The notes below the pieces were generated by a model. That model ran no database searches. It was given only the letters and a program-made list of their open reading frames with translations, and was not told the DNA's origin. A stretch of DNA of 61,647 bases from CAVOJV01 sp963696325 (lineage in GTDB: Bacteria > Pseudomonadota > Gammaproteobacteria > Competibacterales > Competibacteraceae): assembly GCA_963696325.1 (NCBI GenBank), contig CAVOJV010000029.1:1-61647 (forward strand). Reading direction: 5' to 3'. Position numbers and translations under genes: made by a program. Each line of letters begins with the position of its first letter. Within the stretch, counting starts at the first letter, position 1. Positions 19,516-26,625 of the stretch are shown piece by piece.

Positions 19516-20030
19516 AAAGTGATGTCCTTCAAGGTGAGGGGTAGACCAGCGATCGTAAAGGTGACCCGGTCGCAGAGCCGCACCAGATCCTGATGCAGCC
19601 AGCCAGCTTCATCGCGAAACCGCCGGGCGAACTCATTGGCGGGAACAATGCCCTGGCCGACCTCATTGCTGACCAGGATGATTTGTCCGGGCAGGGTGGG
19701 TAGCAACTCCAGCAAGGTCTGCTTTTCCCGAGCCAAGCGGTCGTCTCCGGCAACCAGCAGATTGGTCAGCCACAGGGTCAGGCAGTCCACCAGCAAGCAG
19801 TGATCGTGCGCGGCGTTTGCTTGCAGCGTCCCGGCCACTGCCAGCGACTCCTCTACCAGCTCCCAATGGCCGGGGCGCGCGCGGCGATGGCGAGCGATGC
19901 GTTCGGCCATTTCAGCATCCAGAGCGCTGGCCGTGGCGATATAAGTCACCTTGAGTCCGCTCTGCTCCGCGCGCTGCTGGGCCAGCGCGCTCTTGCCGGA
20001 ACGGGCGCCGCCGAGTATCAGTTCTTTCAT
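19512..20030 (-). CDS. cobU: Adenosylcobinamide kinase/guanylyltransferase
   Basis: This 172-residue protein starts MKELILGGARSGKSALAQ, with the P-loop GGARSGKS at 7-14, and contains RIARHRRARP, where a His carries the GMP intermediate, and ILVSNEVGQGIVP. It phosphorylates adenosylcobinamide and transfers GMP to it, giving AdoCbi-GDP. The start at 20030 overlaps the cbiO stop. The in-frame extension upstream is a shadow of cbiO. Confidence 0.95.
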   Translation of the reverse strand: MKELILGGARSGKSALAQQRAEQSGLKVTYIATASALDAEMAERIARHRRARPGHWELVEESLAVAGTLQANAAHDHCLLVDCLTLWLTNLLVAGDDRLAREKQTLLELLPTLPGQIILVSNEVGQGIVPANEFARRFRDEAGWLHQDLVRLCDRVTFTIAGLPLTLKDITL

Positions 20031-20941
20031 GGCTTGCTTTTTAGCAGCCCAACACGCCGGGGTTGGGAAAACAATTCCACTTCCCTGTCGGCCTGGAGTC
20101 GGTTGACAGTCGCGCGGATAACCGTCAACAACGCCGCTCGGGAACGCGGCGGCCCGCCGGCTGGCCAGCCGCCTGCCTCGCCCAGCAGTTCCTGGGCAAG
20201 CTCCAGAATCAAGGGCGCCGTGAGGCCGGCGGCGCGTAGCAGTTCCCTGTCCGCCAGCACCTCCACCGCCGCGCCCTGCCTGAGTACGGTCCCTTCGCCA
20301 AAGATGGCCACCTCGTCGGCCCACGCATAGGCCAGATCGACGTCATGGGTGGAAAACACCAGGGTTGTGCCCAGCGCGTGAAGTCGTTCCAAAGCCGCAA
20401 GCAACTGCGAAACACCACAGGGATCGAGGCCGGCATTGGGTTCGTCCAGGATGAGTATCTCGGGACGCATGGCCAGGATGCCGGCGATGGCCACCCGCTT
20501 CTTCTGCCCAAAGCTCAACATGTGGGTGGCGCGTTCGGCCAAGTGGCCGATTTGCAGAGCGTCCAAAGACTCTTTGATGCGAGCACGAACCTCCGGCTCG
20601 GAGAGTCCCAGGTTCAGGGGTCCAAAGGAAACATCCTGATAGACGCTGGCCGAGAATAATTGATCGTCTGGTTCCTGGAGCACCAGGCCGACGCGGCCGC
20701 GCCAGACGGTGCGCGTGCGGCGATCATAGGCGGCGGGCTGGCCATCGATAGTAATCGTGCCCCGGCGTGGCTTCAGCGTGCCATTCAGATGCAGGAGCAG
20801 GGTGGTTTTGCCACAGCCGTTGAACCCCAGCAGAGCCAGCTTGCGCCCTTTCGTTATAGTCAGATCGAGACCCTTGAGGGCTTGAATCCCACCCGGATAG
20901 ACGTACTCCAGGCCGTGTACGGCCAGGATGGTCGAACTCAT
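20027..20941 (-). CDS. cbiO: Cobalt ECF transporter ATPase
   Basis: This 304-residue ABC ATPase has Walker A GFNGCGKTT at 39-47, a Q-loop in VLQEPDDQLFSASVYQDVSF, signature SFGQKKRVAIAG and Walker B ILILDEPNAGLD, typical of ECF ATPases of the CbiO type. It powers cobalt import with CbiMNQ. It is slightly longer than most CbiO proteins at the C-terminus. It overlaps cbiQ and cobU by four bases each. Confidence 0.95.
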   Translation of the reverse strand: MSSTILAVHGLEYVYPGGIQALKGLDLTITKGRKLALLGFNGCGKTTLLLHLNGTLKPRRGTITIDGQPAAYDRRTRTVWRGRVGLVLQEPDDQLFSASVYQDVSFGPLNLGLSEPEVRARIKESLDALQIGHLAERATHMLSFGQKKRVAIAGILAMRPEILILDEPNAGLDPCGVSQLLAALERLHALGTTLVFSTHDVDLAYAWADEVAIFGEGTVLRQGAAVEVLADRELLRAAGLTAPLILELAQELLGEAGGWPAGGPPRSRAALLTVIRATVNRLQADREVELFSQPRRVGLLKSKP

Positions 20942-21690
20942 GGCGTCACGCGATCCAGCAGTACGCCCGCCAGCGCCACCGCCAGCAGCACGCCTCCAAC
21001 GCCCACCAAGCGGGGACGCGACAGCGTACGCGCCGGCGTCAAAACGCTAAGTTCACCCCCGAAGCCCCGGGCGGCGAGACCGGTTTCCAGGCGCCGCGCC
21101 CGCTCCAGCGAACGCTGGAAGAGACCCGCGATCAACAATCCCAGGGACTGGATGCTGCGACCAAGGCTGCTGTAACCCTGGCGAGCCGCCTGGGCCTGCT
21201 GGCCACTGGTCGCCTGCTCCACGAACACGAACACCAGGCGATAGACGAGCCGCATGATTTCCACGATGACCTGCGGCACCCCCAGACGGCGCAGCAGCGG
21301 CAGCAGATCGATGACGGGGGTCGTGAGGGTGAGAAACGCCAGGCAGGACACCGCCGCCAACGAGCGCATCACGACCTGGAGCGCCGTTTCGAGCCCCGCG
21401 GGGGAAAATGACAACCGAATCCCGTGGGAGAAATTCAGGGAAACCGCCAGGAAGGGGGCACTGGTCAACAGAAAGGCGCCCGGAATGGCGATCACCCGCA
21501 GAAAAGCCGAAGCCGGAACACCGGCTCCGGCGATCGTCGCCAGTCCCATGACCAGGAAGACGAGCGGCCCCGTCGTTAGCGGCGGCAGGGTAATGCTGAT
21601 GAGCAGCAGTCCACCCGCCAACAGCAGTTTCTCGGCGGGATGGTGGTCTTGCCAGCGGTTGGTCCAGGCGTGGCGGTCAATCGCCAGCAT
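20938..21690 (-). CDS. cbiQ: Cobalt ECF transporter transmembrane protein
   Basis: This 250-residue membrane protein has about five hydrophobic segments and the cytoplasmic coupling motif ETGLAARGFGGE, which contacts the ATPases in CbiQ/EcfT proteins. The start MLAIDRHAWTN at 21690 fits the family; a longer in-frame extension overlaps cbiN and is unlikely. It overlaps the end of cbiN by 14 bases and the start of cbiO by 4. Confidence 0.94.
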   Translation of the reverse strand: MLAIDRHAWTNRWQDHHPAEKLLLAGGLLLISITLPPLTTGPLVFLVMGLATIAGAGVPASAFLRVIAIPGAFLLTSAPFLAVSLNFSHGIRLSFSPAGLETALQVVMRSLAAVSCLAFLTLTTPVIDLLPLLRRLGVPQVIVEIMRLVYRLVFVFVEQATSGQQAQAARQGYSSLGRSIQSLGLLIAGLFQRSLERARRLETGLAARGFGGELSVLTPARTLSRPRLVGVGGVLLAVALAGVLLDRVTP

Positions 21691-21991
21691 CGCCGCCGTC
21701 CTGCTTCCGCGGCTGGGACTGGCCGCGCCTAAGCCCGATGTAATAGCCCAGTAATCCCGCGCCCAACGCGCCTTGCAAGGCGAAAAGCAAGTTTGCGATC
21801 TCACCGCTCGGCGGTTCCCAGAGCGGCTTAAACCACGGTTGGTAATCCGGGTGGGACGCCATGATAGTACCCGCACCCCGATCATCCGCGCCGGGGAAAG
21901 GCTCCTCCAAACTGTTGGGTACGGGCAGCAACAGTGGTTGAGCCGCCAATACCAGCACCACTACCAGCAGAATGAGGTTGGTGCGCTTCAT
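21677..21991 (-). CDS. cbiN: Cobalt transport protein CbiN
   Basis: This 104-residue protein has an N-terminal membrane helix (LILLVVVLVLAAQPLLL), a periplasmic loop with FPGADDRG and FKPLWEPPSGEIANLLFAL, and a second helix. This is the two-helix CbiN pattern. CbiN helps load cobalt into CbiM. It overlaps the cbiM stop by 4 bases. Confidence 0.94.
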   Translation of the reverse strand: MKRTNLILLVVVLVLAAQPLLLPVPNSLEEPFPGADDRGAGTIMASHPDYQPWFKPLWEPPSGEIANLLFALQGALGAGLLGYYIGLRRGQSQPRKQDGGDAGD

Positions 21992-22659
21992 TTCACAACT
22001 CCCGGCGCGAAAGCCAGTTCATCCAACTCGTCGCGGCTGTACTGAGTCAGGAGATTGACTACGATGACCGTCAGCAGGCCCTCGATAATGGCCAGCGGGA
22101 TCTGGGTCAAGGCAAATACCCCGGCGAATTTCGCTAGCGCCCCAGTAAATCCGCTGACCGGATCCGGAAAGGCCAGGGCCAGTTGCACGGAAGTCACCAG
22201 ATAGGTGGCCAGGTCGCCCAGCGTTGCCGCCAGGAATACGGCAATGGCCAATGGTCCTCCCAGGGAGCGGGTGAGTTTGAATAATCCATAGGCCACCCAG
22301 GGACCGGCAATGGCCATGGAGAAGAGGTTCGCGCCTAGCGTGGTGATGCCGCCATGGGCCAGCAACAACGCCTGAAACAGCAGCACGATGGCGCCCAGCA
22401 CGGCCATCACCGAGGGACCGAACAGGATGGCGCCAAGCCCCGTGCCAGTGGGATGCGAGCAACTGCCGGTGACCGAGGGAATCTTCAGCGCGGATAACAC
22501 GAAGGCAAAGGCACCGGACGTAGCCAGCAGCAGCTTTGCCCTGGGATGCTCCCGGGTGATCTTGGCGACGCTGCGCGCGCCCATCACCACGAAGGGAAGG
22601 GAAGCCGCCGTCCAGGCAGCAGCGTGGAGCGGAGGCAAAAAGCCTTCCATAATGTGCAT
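21988..22659 (-). CDS. cbiM: Cobalt ECF transporter substrate-binding protein CbiM
   Basis: This 223-residue membrane protein starts MHIMEGFLPPLHAAAW. In CbiM/NikM the extreme N-terminal Met-His binds the metal, so 22659 is the right start; the open frame further upstream lies in the riboswitch leader. GSCSHPTGTGLGAILFGP and LAHGGITTLGANLFSM are family motifs. A GGGGAG ribosome site lies upstream, next to a complementary CCCCTC that could hide it when B12 is bound (inference). Confidence 0.95.
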   Translation of the reverse strand: MHIMEGFLPPLHAAAWTAASLPFVVMGARSVAKITREHPRAKLLLATSGAFAFVLSALKIPSVTGSCSHPTGTGLGAILFGPSVMAVLGAIVLLFQALLLAHGGITTLGANLFSMAIAGPWVAYGLFKLTRSLGGPLAIAVFLAATLGDLATYLVTSVQLALAFPDPVSGFTGALAKFAGVFALTQIPLAIIEGLLTVIVVNLLTQYSRDELDELAFAPGVVK

Positions 22660-22812
22660 GGCGGTCACTCCCCTGAGGGGCGGGAACTTCTTGGGGAGAG
22701 ACCCCTTGCTACGGTCTCCCAAGCCATCCGAATGCATGGAATGGGTCGTGCCAGGGTAGTAGGGACTACTTCTCGCCACCGGATCACCCCGCCCGGAATC
22801 AACATCGAAATA

Positions 22813-23010
22813 CGATACCGGCAGGTCTCCTGGCTCGCAGATCAACATCGCTTACCCCACCTTCCCAGCCACCTTAAAGTAGGCCAGTGGTTTTGAAGGG
22901 GCACGACTCACTGCTTACAGTTGCGGGGGCAGCCATGGCCTTGTTCAGACTCACCATGTTCCCTTTTCATCCCCGTCAGGCCGCTGGCCGCCGGGGAACC
23001 TGTATCGTTA
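22813..23010 (-). promoter_or_regulatory. Cobalamin (B12) riboswitch
   Basis: Read on the minus strand, the leader shows the B12-box core GGCTGCCCCCGCAACTGTA, the preceding GGTGAGTCTG, GCCACTGG-like segments, and a closing stem formed by ACGATAC at the 5' end and GTATCGT at the 3' end, around GAGACCTGCCGG. This is the conserved adenosylcobalamin aptamer layout. It lies between a promoter and cbiM. Binding of adenosylcobalamin should reduce expression of cbiMNQO-cobU-cobT. No strong terminator follows, so control is probably at translation. Confidence 0.92.
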
Positions 23011-23018
23011 CGCTTGTT

Positions 23019-23048
23019 ATAGTATTGTTTTCTGGTTTGCCTGGTCAA
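23019..23048 (-). promoter_or_regulatory. Candidate sigma-70 promoter of the cbi/cob operon
   Basis: On the minus strand TTGACC (23048-23043) and TACTAT (23024-23019) are separated by 18 bases, placing the transcript start a few bases before the riboswitch aptamer. The position relative to the riboswitch is what makes it convincing. Confidence 0.6.
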
Positions 23049-23129
23049 ATTTAATGTTGAGCCAGCGCCGGCAAGTATGGCAGTTTATTGAAGATCGTAC
23101 CGGTTCTTACTCAACCCGTGGCTGCGCCG

Positions 23130-24014
23130 ATGACTATAACAAGCACTCATAAACCCGCACTGCTGTTGATTGGCCATGGCACCCGCTTGGCGGAGGGCGT
23201 CGCCGAGTTTCAGCGGCTGGCCACTCGCCTGCAGGAAGCCCTGCCGGAGCGGCTCTGCGCCGCCGGCTTTCTGGAACTGGCCAAACCCGGCCTGCGCGAC
23301 GCCTTCGAGGATCTGGTCCGGCGCGGCGCCCGGGAGATCGTCGCCCTGCCGGCCATGCTCCTGGCGGGGGGCCATGTGAAAAGCGATATTCCCGACGAAC
23401 TCGATGCCCTGCGGGCAGAGCACCCAAACATCAAGCTTACCTACGGGGTGGAACTGGGCGTGCATCCCAACCTGCTGCACGTCGCCCGGGAACGCATTGA
23501 ATCCTGCGAGACGGCATTCGGTTCCAGCTACGCGCGCCAGGATGCGCTGCTGCTGGTCGTGGGCCGGGGCTGCTCGGACCCGGACGCCAACTCCAATGTC
23601 AGCAAGATCACCCGCCTGCTCTGGGAAGGCATGGGCTTCGGCTGGGCCGAGACCGCTTACTGCGCGGTCACCCCGCCCCTGGTGGCCAATGTCCTGGAAC
23701 ATATCCATGGCCTGGGCTATCGCCGGATCGTCGTCTTTCCGTATGTGCTGTTCAACGGCCATCTGATCCGGCAGATTCATGCCGCCGTGGAGACCTACCA
23801 GGCCAGACACCCCGGGGTCAGGACGTTGATGGCGCCCTATTTCAACGACCATTCGCTGGTGGTGCGAACCTTCATCGACCGCCTGCACCAGGTGGAGGCC
23901 GGCGACAACCGCATGAACTGCCTGCTCTGCCAGTACCGGCAGCCACTCTTCGACGGTGGACAGCACCATGAAACGCTGCTGGCGGGCCATCGCCATGACC
24001 CTCCATCACAATGA
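23130..24014 (+). CDS. cbiX: Sirohydrochlorin cobaltochelatase (CbiX long form)
   Basis: Starting at ATG 23130 the protein has 294 residues; a TTG at 23088 could add 14. The first half has LLLIGHGTR with the catalytic-type His and LLAGGHVKSDIP; the second half has LLVVGRGCSDPDANSNVSK, as in the tandem CbiX-L enzymes. It inserts cobalt into sirohydrochlorin at the start of anaerobic B12 synthesis. It is divergent from the riboswitch operon, whose transporter would supply the cobalt. A Cys-containing tail (MNCLLCQYR) may bind a metal or cluster. Confidence 0.9.
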   Translation: MTITSTHKPALLLIGHGTRLAEGVAEFQRLATRLQEALPERLCAAGFLELAKPGLRDAFEDLVRRGAREIVALPAMLLAGGHVKSDIPDELDALRAEHPNIKLTYGVELGVHPNLLHVARERIESCETAFGSSYARQDALLLVVGRGCSDPDANSNVSKITRLLWEGMGFGWAETAYCAVTPPLVANVLEHIHGLGYRRIVVFPYVLFNGHLIRQIHAAVETYQARHPGVRTLMAPYFNDHSLVVRTFIDRLHQVEAGDNRMNCLLCQYRQPLFDGGQHHETLLAGHRHDPPSQ

Positions 24015-24107
24015 TAACGGCAGGCTGGCGAAGGGAATACCCCCGCCGGCCAAACTGCGCGCGGGGCAGATGATGATGGGTTGCGTGCCGCGCAGCAGAC
24101 CGCCGTT

Positions 24108-24317
24108 TCATGCTGCCGTCAGATCGACTTCCAAAGGGTTGCCTTTTTTGAAACGGCTGACGCCCAGGATGCTGAACCCGGTGACATTCCCTTGCGCGTC
24201 CACCCGTTCCGTCACGGCATCATGCGCTGTTGCTTTTATGTAGCCCGCAGCCTCTGAAAAGCGGATTTCCAGATAGTCGGCTTCGGCGTCGAACCACATT
24301 TTCACTTTATCGGCCAT
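24108..24317 (-). CDS. DUF2283 family small protein
   Basis: This 69-residue protein contains FDAEADYLEIRFSEAAG and AVTERVDAQGNVTGFSILG, the DUF2283 pattern (DAEADALYI near the N-terminus, D..G.VVGIEIL near the end). DUF2283 proteins often accompany DUF4258 or RelE-like toxins and may be antitoxins. It is intact. A similar gene lies at 24459-24677. Confidence 0.85.
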   Translation of the reverse strand: MADKVKMWFDAEADYLEIRFSEAAGYIKATAHDAVTERVDAQGNVTGFSILGVSRFKKGNPLEVDLTAA

Positions 24318-24359
24318 CGGTCTTCTCCTCAGTCATCCCTATAAATTTCACGGCGGTGA

Positions 24360-24456
24360 TCAAGTCTTTAGCACCAGGATGGTAATTTGCTCATCTCGAA
24401 TCTGGCAAATCATCCGGTAATTACCGACGCGGTAGCGCCATGATACGCCAGCGCCC
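24360..24456 (-). pseudogene. RelE/ParE-type toxin C-terminal fragment
   Basis: The minus strand reads SWRYRVGNYRMICQIRDEQI and then TILVLKT before a stop at 24360. This matches the central and C-terminal strands of RelE/ParE toxins. A stop codon precedes it at about 24457 and the N-terminal two thirds is missing, so only a remnant is left between two DUF2283 genes. Confidence 0.6.
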
Positions 24457-24458
24457 GG

Positions 24459-24677
24459 CTAGCGCGATGTCAATGCCGGAACAGTCTCGAACAGCAGGTT
24501 TCCTGTATCGAGCCTTGGCGTGCGTTTGGACAGGTAGGGTATTTCGATACCAACGATGTTGTTATCGACATTGTAGTCAACGACGATGCCTGGCGACACT
24601 TCTTCGGATTCCACTACGTCGGAGTCGTCGAGCGTCAGGTAAAGGGCATCCGCTTCGCGGTCGATCTTCAGTTTCAT
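24459..24677 (-). CDS. DUF2283 family small protein (second copy)
   Basis: This 72-residue protein starts MKLKIDREADALYLTLDDSD and contains SPGIVVDYNVDNNIVGIEIP, a textbook DUF2283 domain. The ATG at 24677 overlaps the restored stop of the DUF4258 frame (ATGA), the usual arrangement of DUF4258-DUF2283 pairs. It is probably an antitoxin-like partner; this is a family-based guess. Confidence 0.85.
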   Translation of the reverse strand: MKLKIDREADALYLTLDDSDVVESEEVSPGIVVDYNVDNNIVGIEIPYLSKRTPRLDTGNLLFETVPALTSR

Positions 24678-24927
24678 AGCTTGCCTTTCATGTTTCGGTC
24701 GAAAAACAGCGTTACTATCCGCTCGCGGGCATTGCTTGCACACTCACTACTACCCTGAGCACACGATTGCCATGTTCGGTAATGACAGCCAACCGGTGTT
24801 CCAAGTTGGCATCATTGGTGTCCGGCTCGGTTCGCTGTGGCGAGGTCAGCGCGCGCTCCATCCACTCGACCAAAATCTTGCGTTTGGCCAGTGCATCTAT
24901 GGCGCGTTGCGTCAACTCGTAGTTCAT
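24674..24927 (-). pseudogene. DUF4258 protein, frameshifted near its C-terminus
   Basis: From ATG 24927 the frame reads MNYELTQRAIDALAKRKILV, WMERALTSP and HGNRVLRVVVSV, as in DUF4258 proteins, but stops early after MPASG. Shifting frame near 24730 restores the expected ending ARERIVTLFFDRNMKGKL, with its stop overlapping the DUF2283 start. One indel therefore breaks an otherwise normal gene. DUF4258 proteins are RelE-superfamily-like. The inverted repeat of an insertion element begins 4 bases upstream of the ATG, so its promoter was probably lost. Confidence 0.7.
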
Positions 24928-24930
24928 GAC

Positions 24931-24953
24931 GGGGTGTGATTCAAAGTGATGCA
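24931..24953 (+). repeat. IS terminal inverted repeat, left end
   Basis: It pairs with 26314-26336 in inverted orientation, 22 of 23 positions matching. It marks the downstream end of the transposase gene. Confidence 0.8.
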
Positions 24954-26265
24954 ACGGTAGCCTGAGCGGTTCCGGCAGCTTCTTTTTCGGCCCGTTGCCA
25001 ATAGGCCTCCCACTCGTGATTGGCCCGATTCAGCCGGAGCGCCAACATCGTCTTGACATGATCGGGCGACCACCAGGCGCCGGGGAGTTTGAGCCGTTGC
25101 TGGATAATGTAGCGGTGGGCACTCTCGATTTCCCCCGATCCAATCGGTAGACCTTGCTGGATCGCCCCCTGATAGTCGAGTTGATCCAAGCGGTTGCGAA
25201 GGTAGCGATCGCAGGCGGTCACCGGGTCGTCGTCATCAGCCCTCACGAACGGCGCTAAGGCGTCCAACACGGCCGCGACTGGGTGAGCTTTCAGCCGCTC
25301 GCCCGTCCAACCACGCTTGCGGATGCTCGGGGGCACCCACTGGGGCGGCTTCGCCCAGATATTCACACACAGGAAAGAAATCGATTAACTAACTCCCCTG
25401 GGTCCCACATTGGAGTTCCACCTGGTTCGCAATCCACGGCGCGCCAGCGCCGCCCGCGTGCAGGTGACTGCCCGGGCCGAACCCGGCTTTCGCCGCACAA
25501 CGCCCCCACTGCCGCCCGCTTTCTGCAACCCCACCCACAAAAGTCCCGCCGCACACCGGGGTCACCCTACCGTTAGGGTGAACCAGATTCAGCCGCACTT
25601 CTTTCCAACTCAGCCTCTTGCCCTTGCGTGGGTCTGCAGCCTCCGGGGACGGCTCCACCACCGGCCCCCTCGAGCCATCCAGCTCCCCGATAAAGAGGCC
25701 CGCCGCCGTCCCCGGTTCGATCACCCGCGCCACTGCTTGTTCGTAGCTGCATTCGGCAGGATGTTCCGTCGTCCGTTGCACCGTACTGACCGGCCTCTCA
25801 ATTCCGTAATGTTCCTGCAACTTGGCCGCCCCCGGCCCAAACGCCGCATCCGCCCCAAAATCCGTCATCACCCGCGGTAACGGCAGCGAACTACCCCGGC
25901 AACTCACCCCCGCCAAGGCCATGCACGGCCGCTCGATGCCCGTGCCGTTCCGCCAGCGCGGTTCGATCCCCTCGATCGGACCCAAGGGGGTGTACCAATA
26001 CCGTTTTTTTCCCGCCCGGCCGCCAGGCGGACTCCGCTTGAGCGACCCCTACACGCTTCTCCACCCCGCGTTCCGCCCAGGCCGTCAGCGCGTCGTGGCC
26101 CCTCTGGCGCAGCTCGTCGCTCACGCGCCGTTCCGCCGCATCGGCTGTTGCACAGTCGCCCGCCGCAGCCTCCACCACCGCCCACAGGCTTTCCATCCGG
26201 GCCCGTAAGTGCGGGTGACGATTCAAGCGCTCTAACAACATCCGGTCGCGGTCCGTGGTCAGCAT
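24941..26265 (-). pseudogene. ISKra4-type transposase, frameshifted
   Basis: The reading starts MLTTDRDRMLLERLNRHPHL at 26265 and runs through KLQEHYGIERPVSTVQRTTE, LFIGELDGSRGPVVEPSPEA, KRLSWKEVRLNLVHPNGRVT, KAGFGPGSHLHAGGAGAPWI, and ends with GLPIGSGEIESAHRYIIQQR and KLPGAWW, as in ISKra4-family transposases. Frame changes near 26000 and 25330 and a stop near 25390 inactivate it. It lies wholly inside the inverted repeats. Confidence 0.78.
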
Positions 26266-26313
26266 GGGGATTTCCTCGGGCAGTATCAGTAGGCAATACG
26301 GTATTATGAGGCC

Positions 26314-26336
26314 TGCATCACTTTGAATCCCACCCC
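26314..26336 (-). repeat. IS terminal inverted repeat, right end
   Basis: It begins TGCATCACTTTGAATC and pairs with 24931-24953. It lies about 50 bases before the transposase start. Confidence 0.8.
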
Positions 26337-26518
26337 ACCGCCGCATCAAGAGCCGCCAGGTCGTCCAGGGCACGCGGCGACTCGCCGAGCGTTTCGACGC
26401 CAGCGTGCGGGGCTGGATCAATCACGTGCGCTACGCCGACAGTTGGGGCTTGCGCCAACACGTCCTCGGTCGCTTTGTCTGGGGTGGCGAACAATCAGGC
26501 CCGCGCTGGCGCGCCTGA
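26337..26518 (+). pseudogene. Reverse transcriptase C-terminal remnant
   Basis: Immediately outside the IS end, the plus strand reads LAERFDASVRGWINHVRYAD and then SWGLRQHVLGRFVWGG before a stop at 26516-26518. The pattern S..GW..HVRY.D..GLR is typical of the C-terminal thumb region of retron or diversity-generating-retroelement reverse transcriptases. The catalytic domain with YxDD is absent; the element next to it probably removed it. It lies about 100 bases from the 3' end of an FGE-domain gene, which could matter (see findings). Confidence 0.6.
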
Positions 26519-26537
26519 GTCTGTGGATAACTCGCGG

Positions 26538-26579
26538 GGGGCGCTGCGCGCCCCACCAGAGCCGCCGCTGGCGCGGCGG
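26538..26579. other. Two adjacent perfect GC-rich hairpins
   Basis: GGGGCGC-TGC-GCGCCCC (26538-26554) and CCGCCGC-TGGC-GCGGCGG (26562-26579) are two 7-bp stems side by side in the gap between the RT stump and the convergent FGE-domain gene. No U-run follows on either strand, so they are not classical terminators. They could serve as a bidirectional stop or be repeat remains. Confidence 0.5.
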
Positions 26580-26625
26580 CCCCAGAGCACAGCGCTACAG
26601 TGTCCAGTGAACAGCCGTTCAGTGA

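Larger units (their letters stand above)
24931..26336. mobile_element. ISKra4-like insertion sequence, degenerate
   Basis: An element of 1406 bases is bounded by inverted repeats at 24931-24953 and 26314-26336, which pair over 23 bases with one mismatch; the perfect inner 16 bases read GATTCAAAGTGATGCA at the left end. It encodes a single broken transposase on the minus strand. No clear target duplication is visible. It has landed directly upstream of the DUF4258 gene and abuts a reverse-transcriptase remnant on the other side. Confidence 0.8.

Noticed and set aside
22546..22896. Plus-strand reading frame over the riboswitch
   Set aside because: It is antisense to cbiM and the B12 aptamer; a shadow.
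24931..26336. Target-site duplication of the insertion element
   Set aside because: The bases next to the two inverted repeats (GAC and ACC) do not form a direct repeat.
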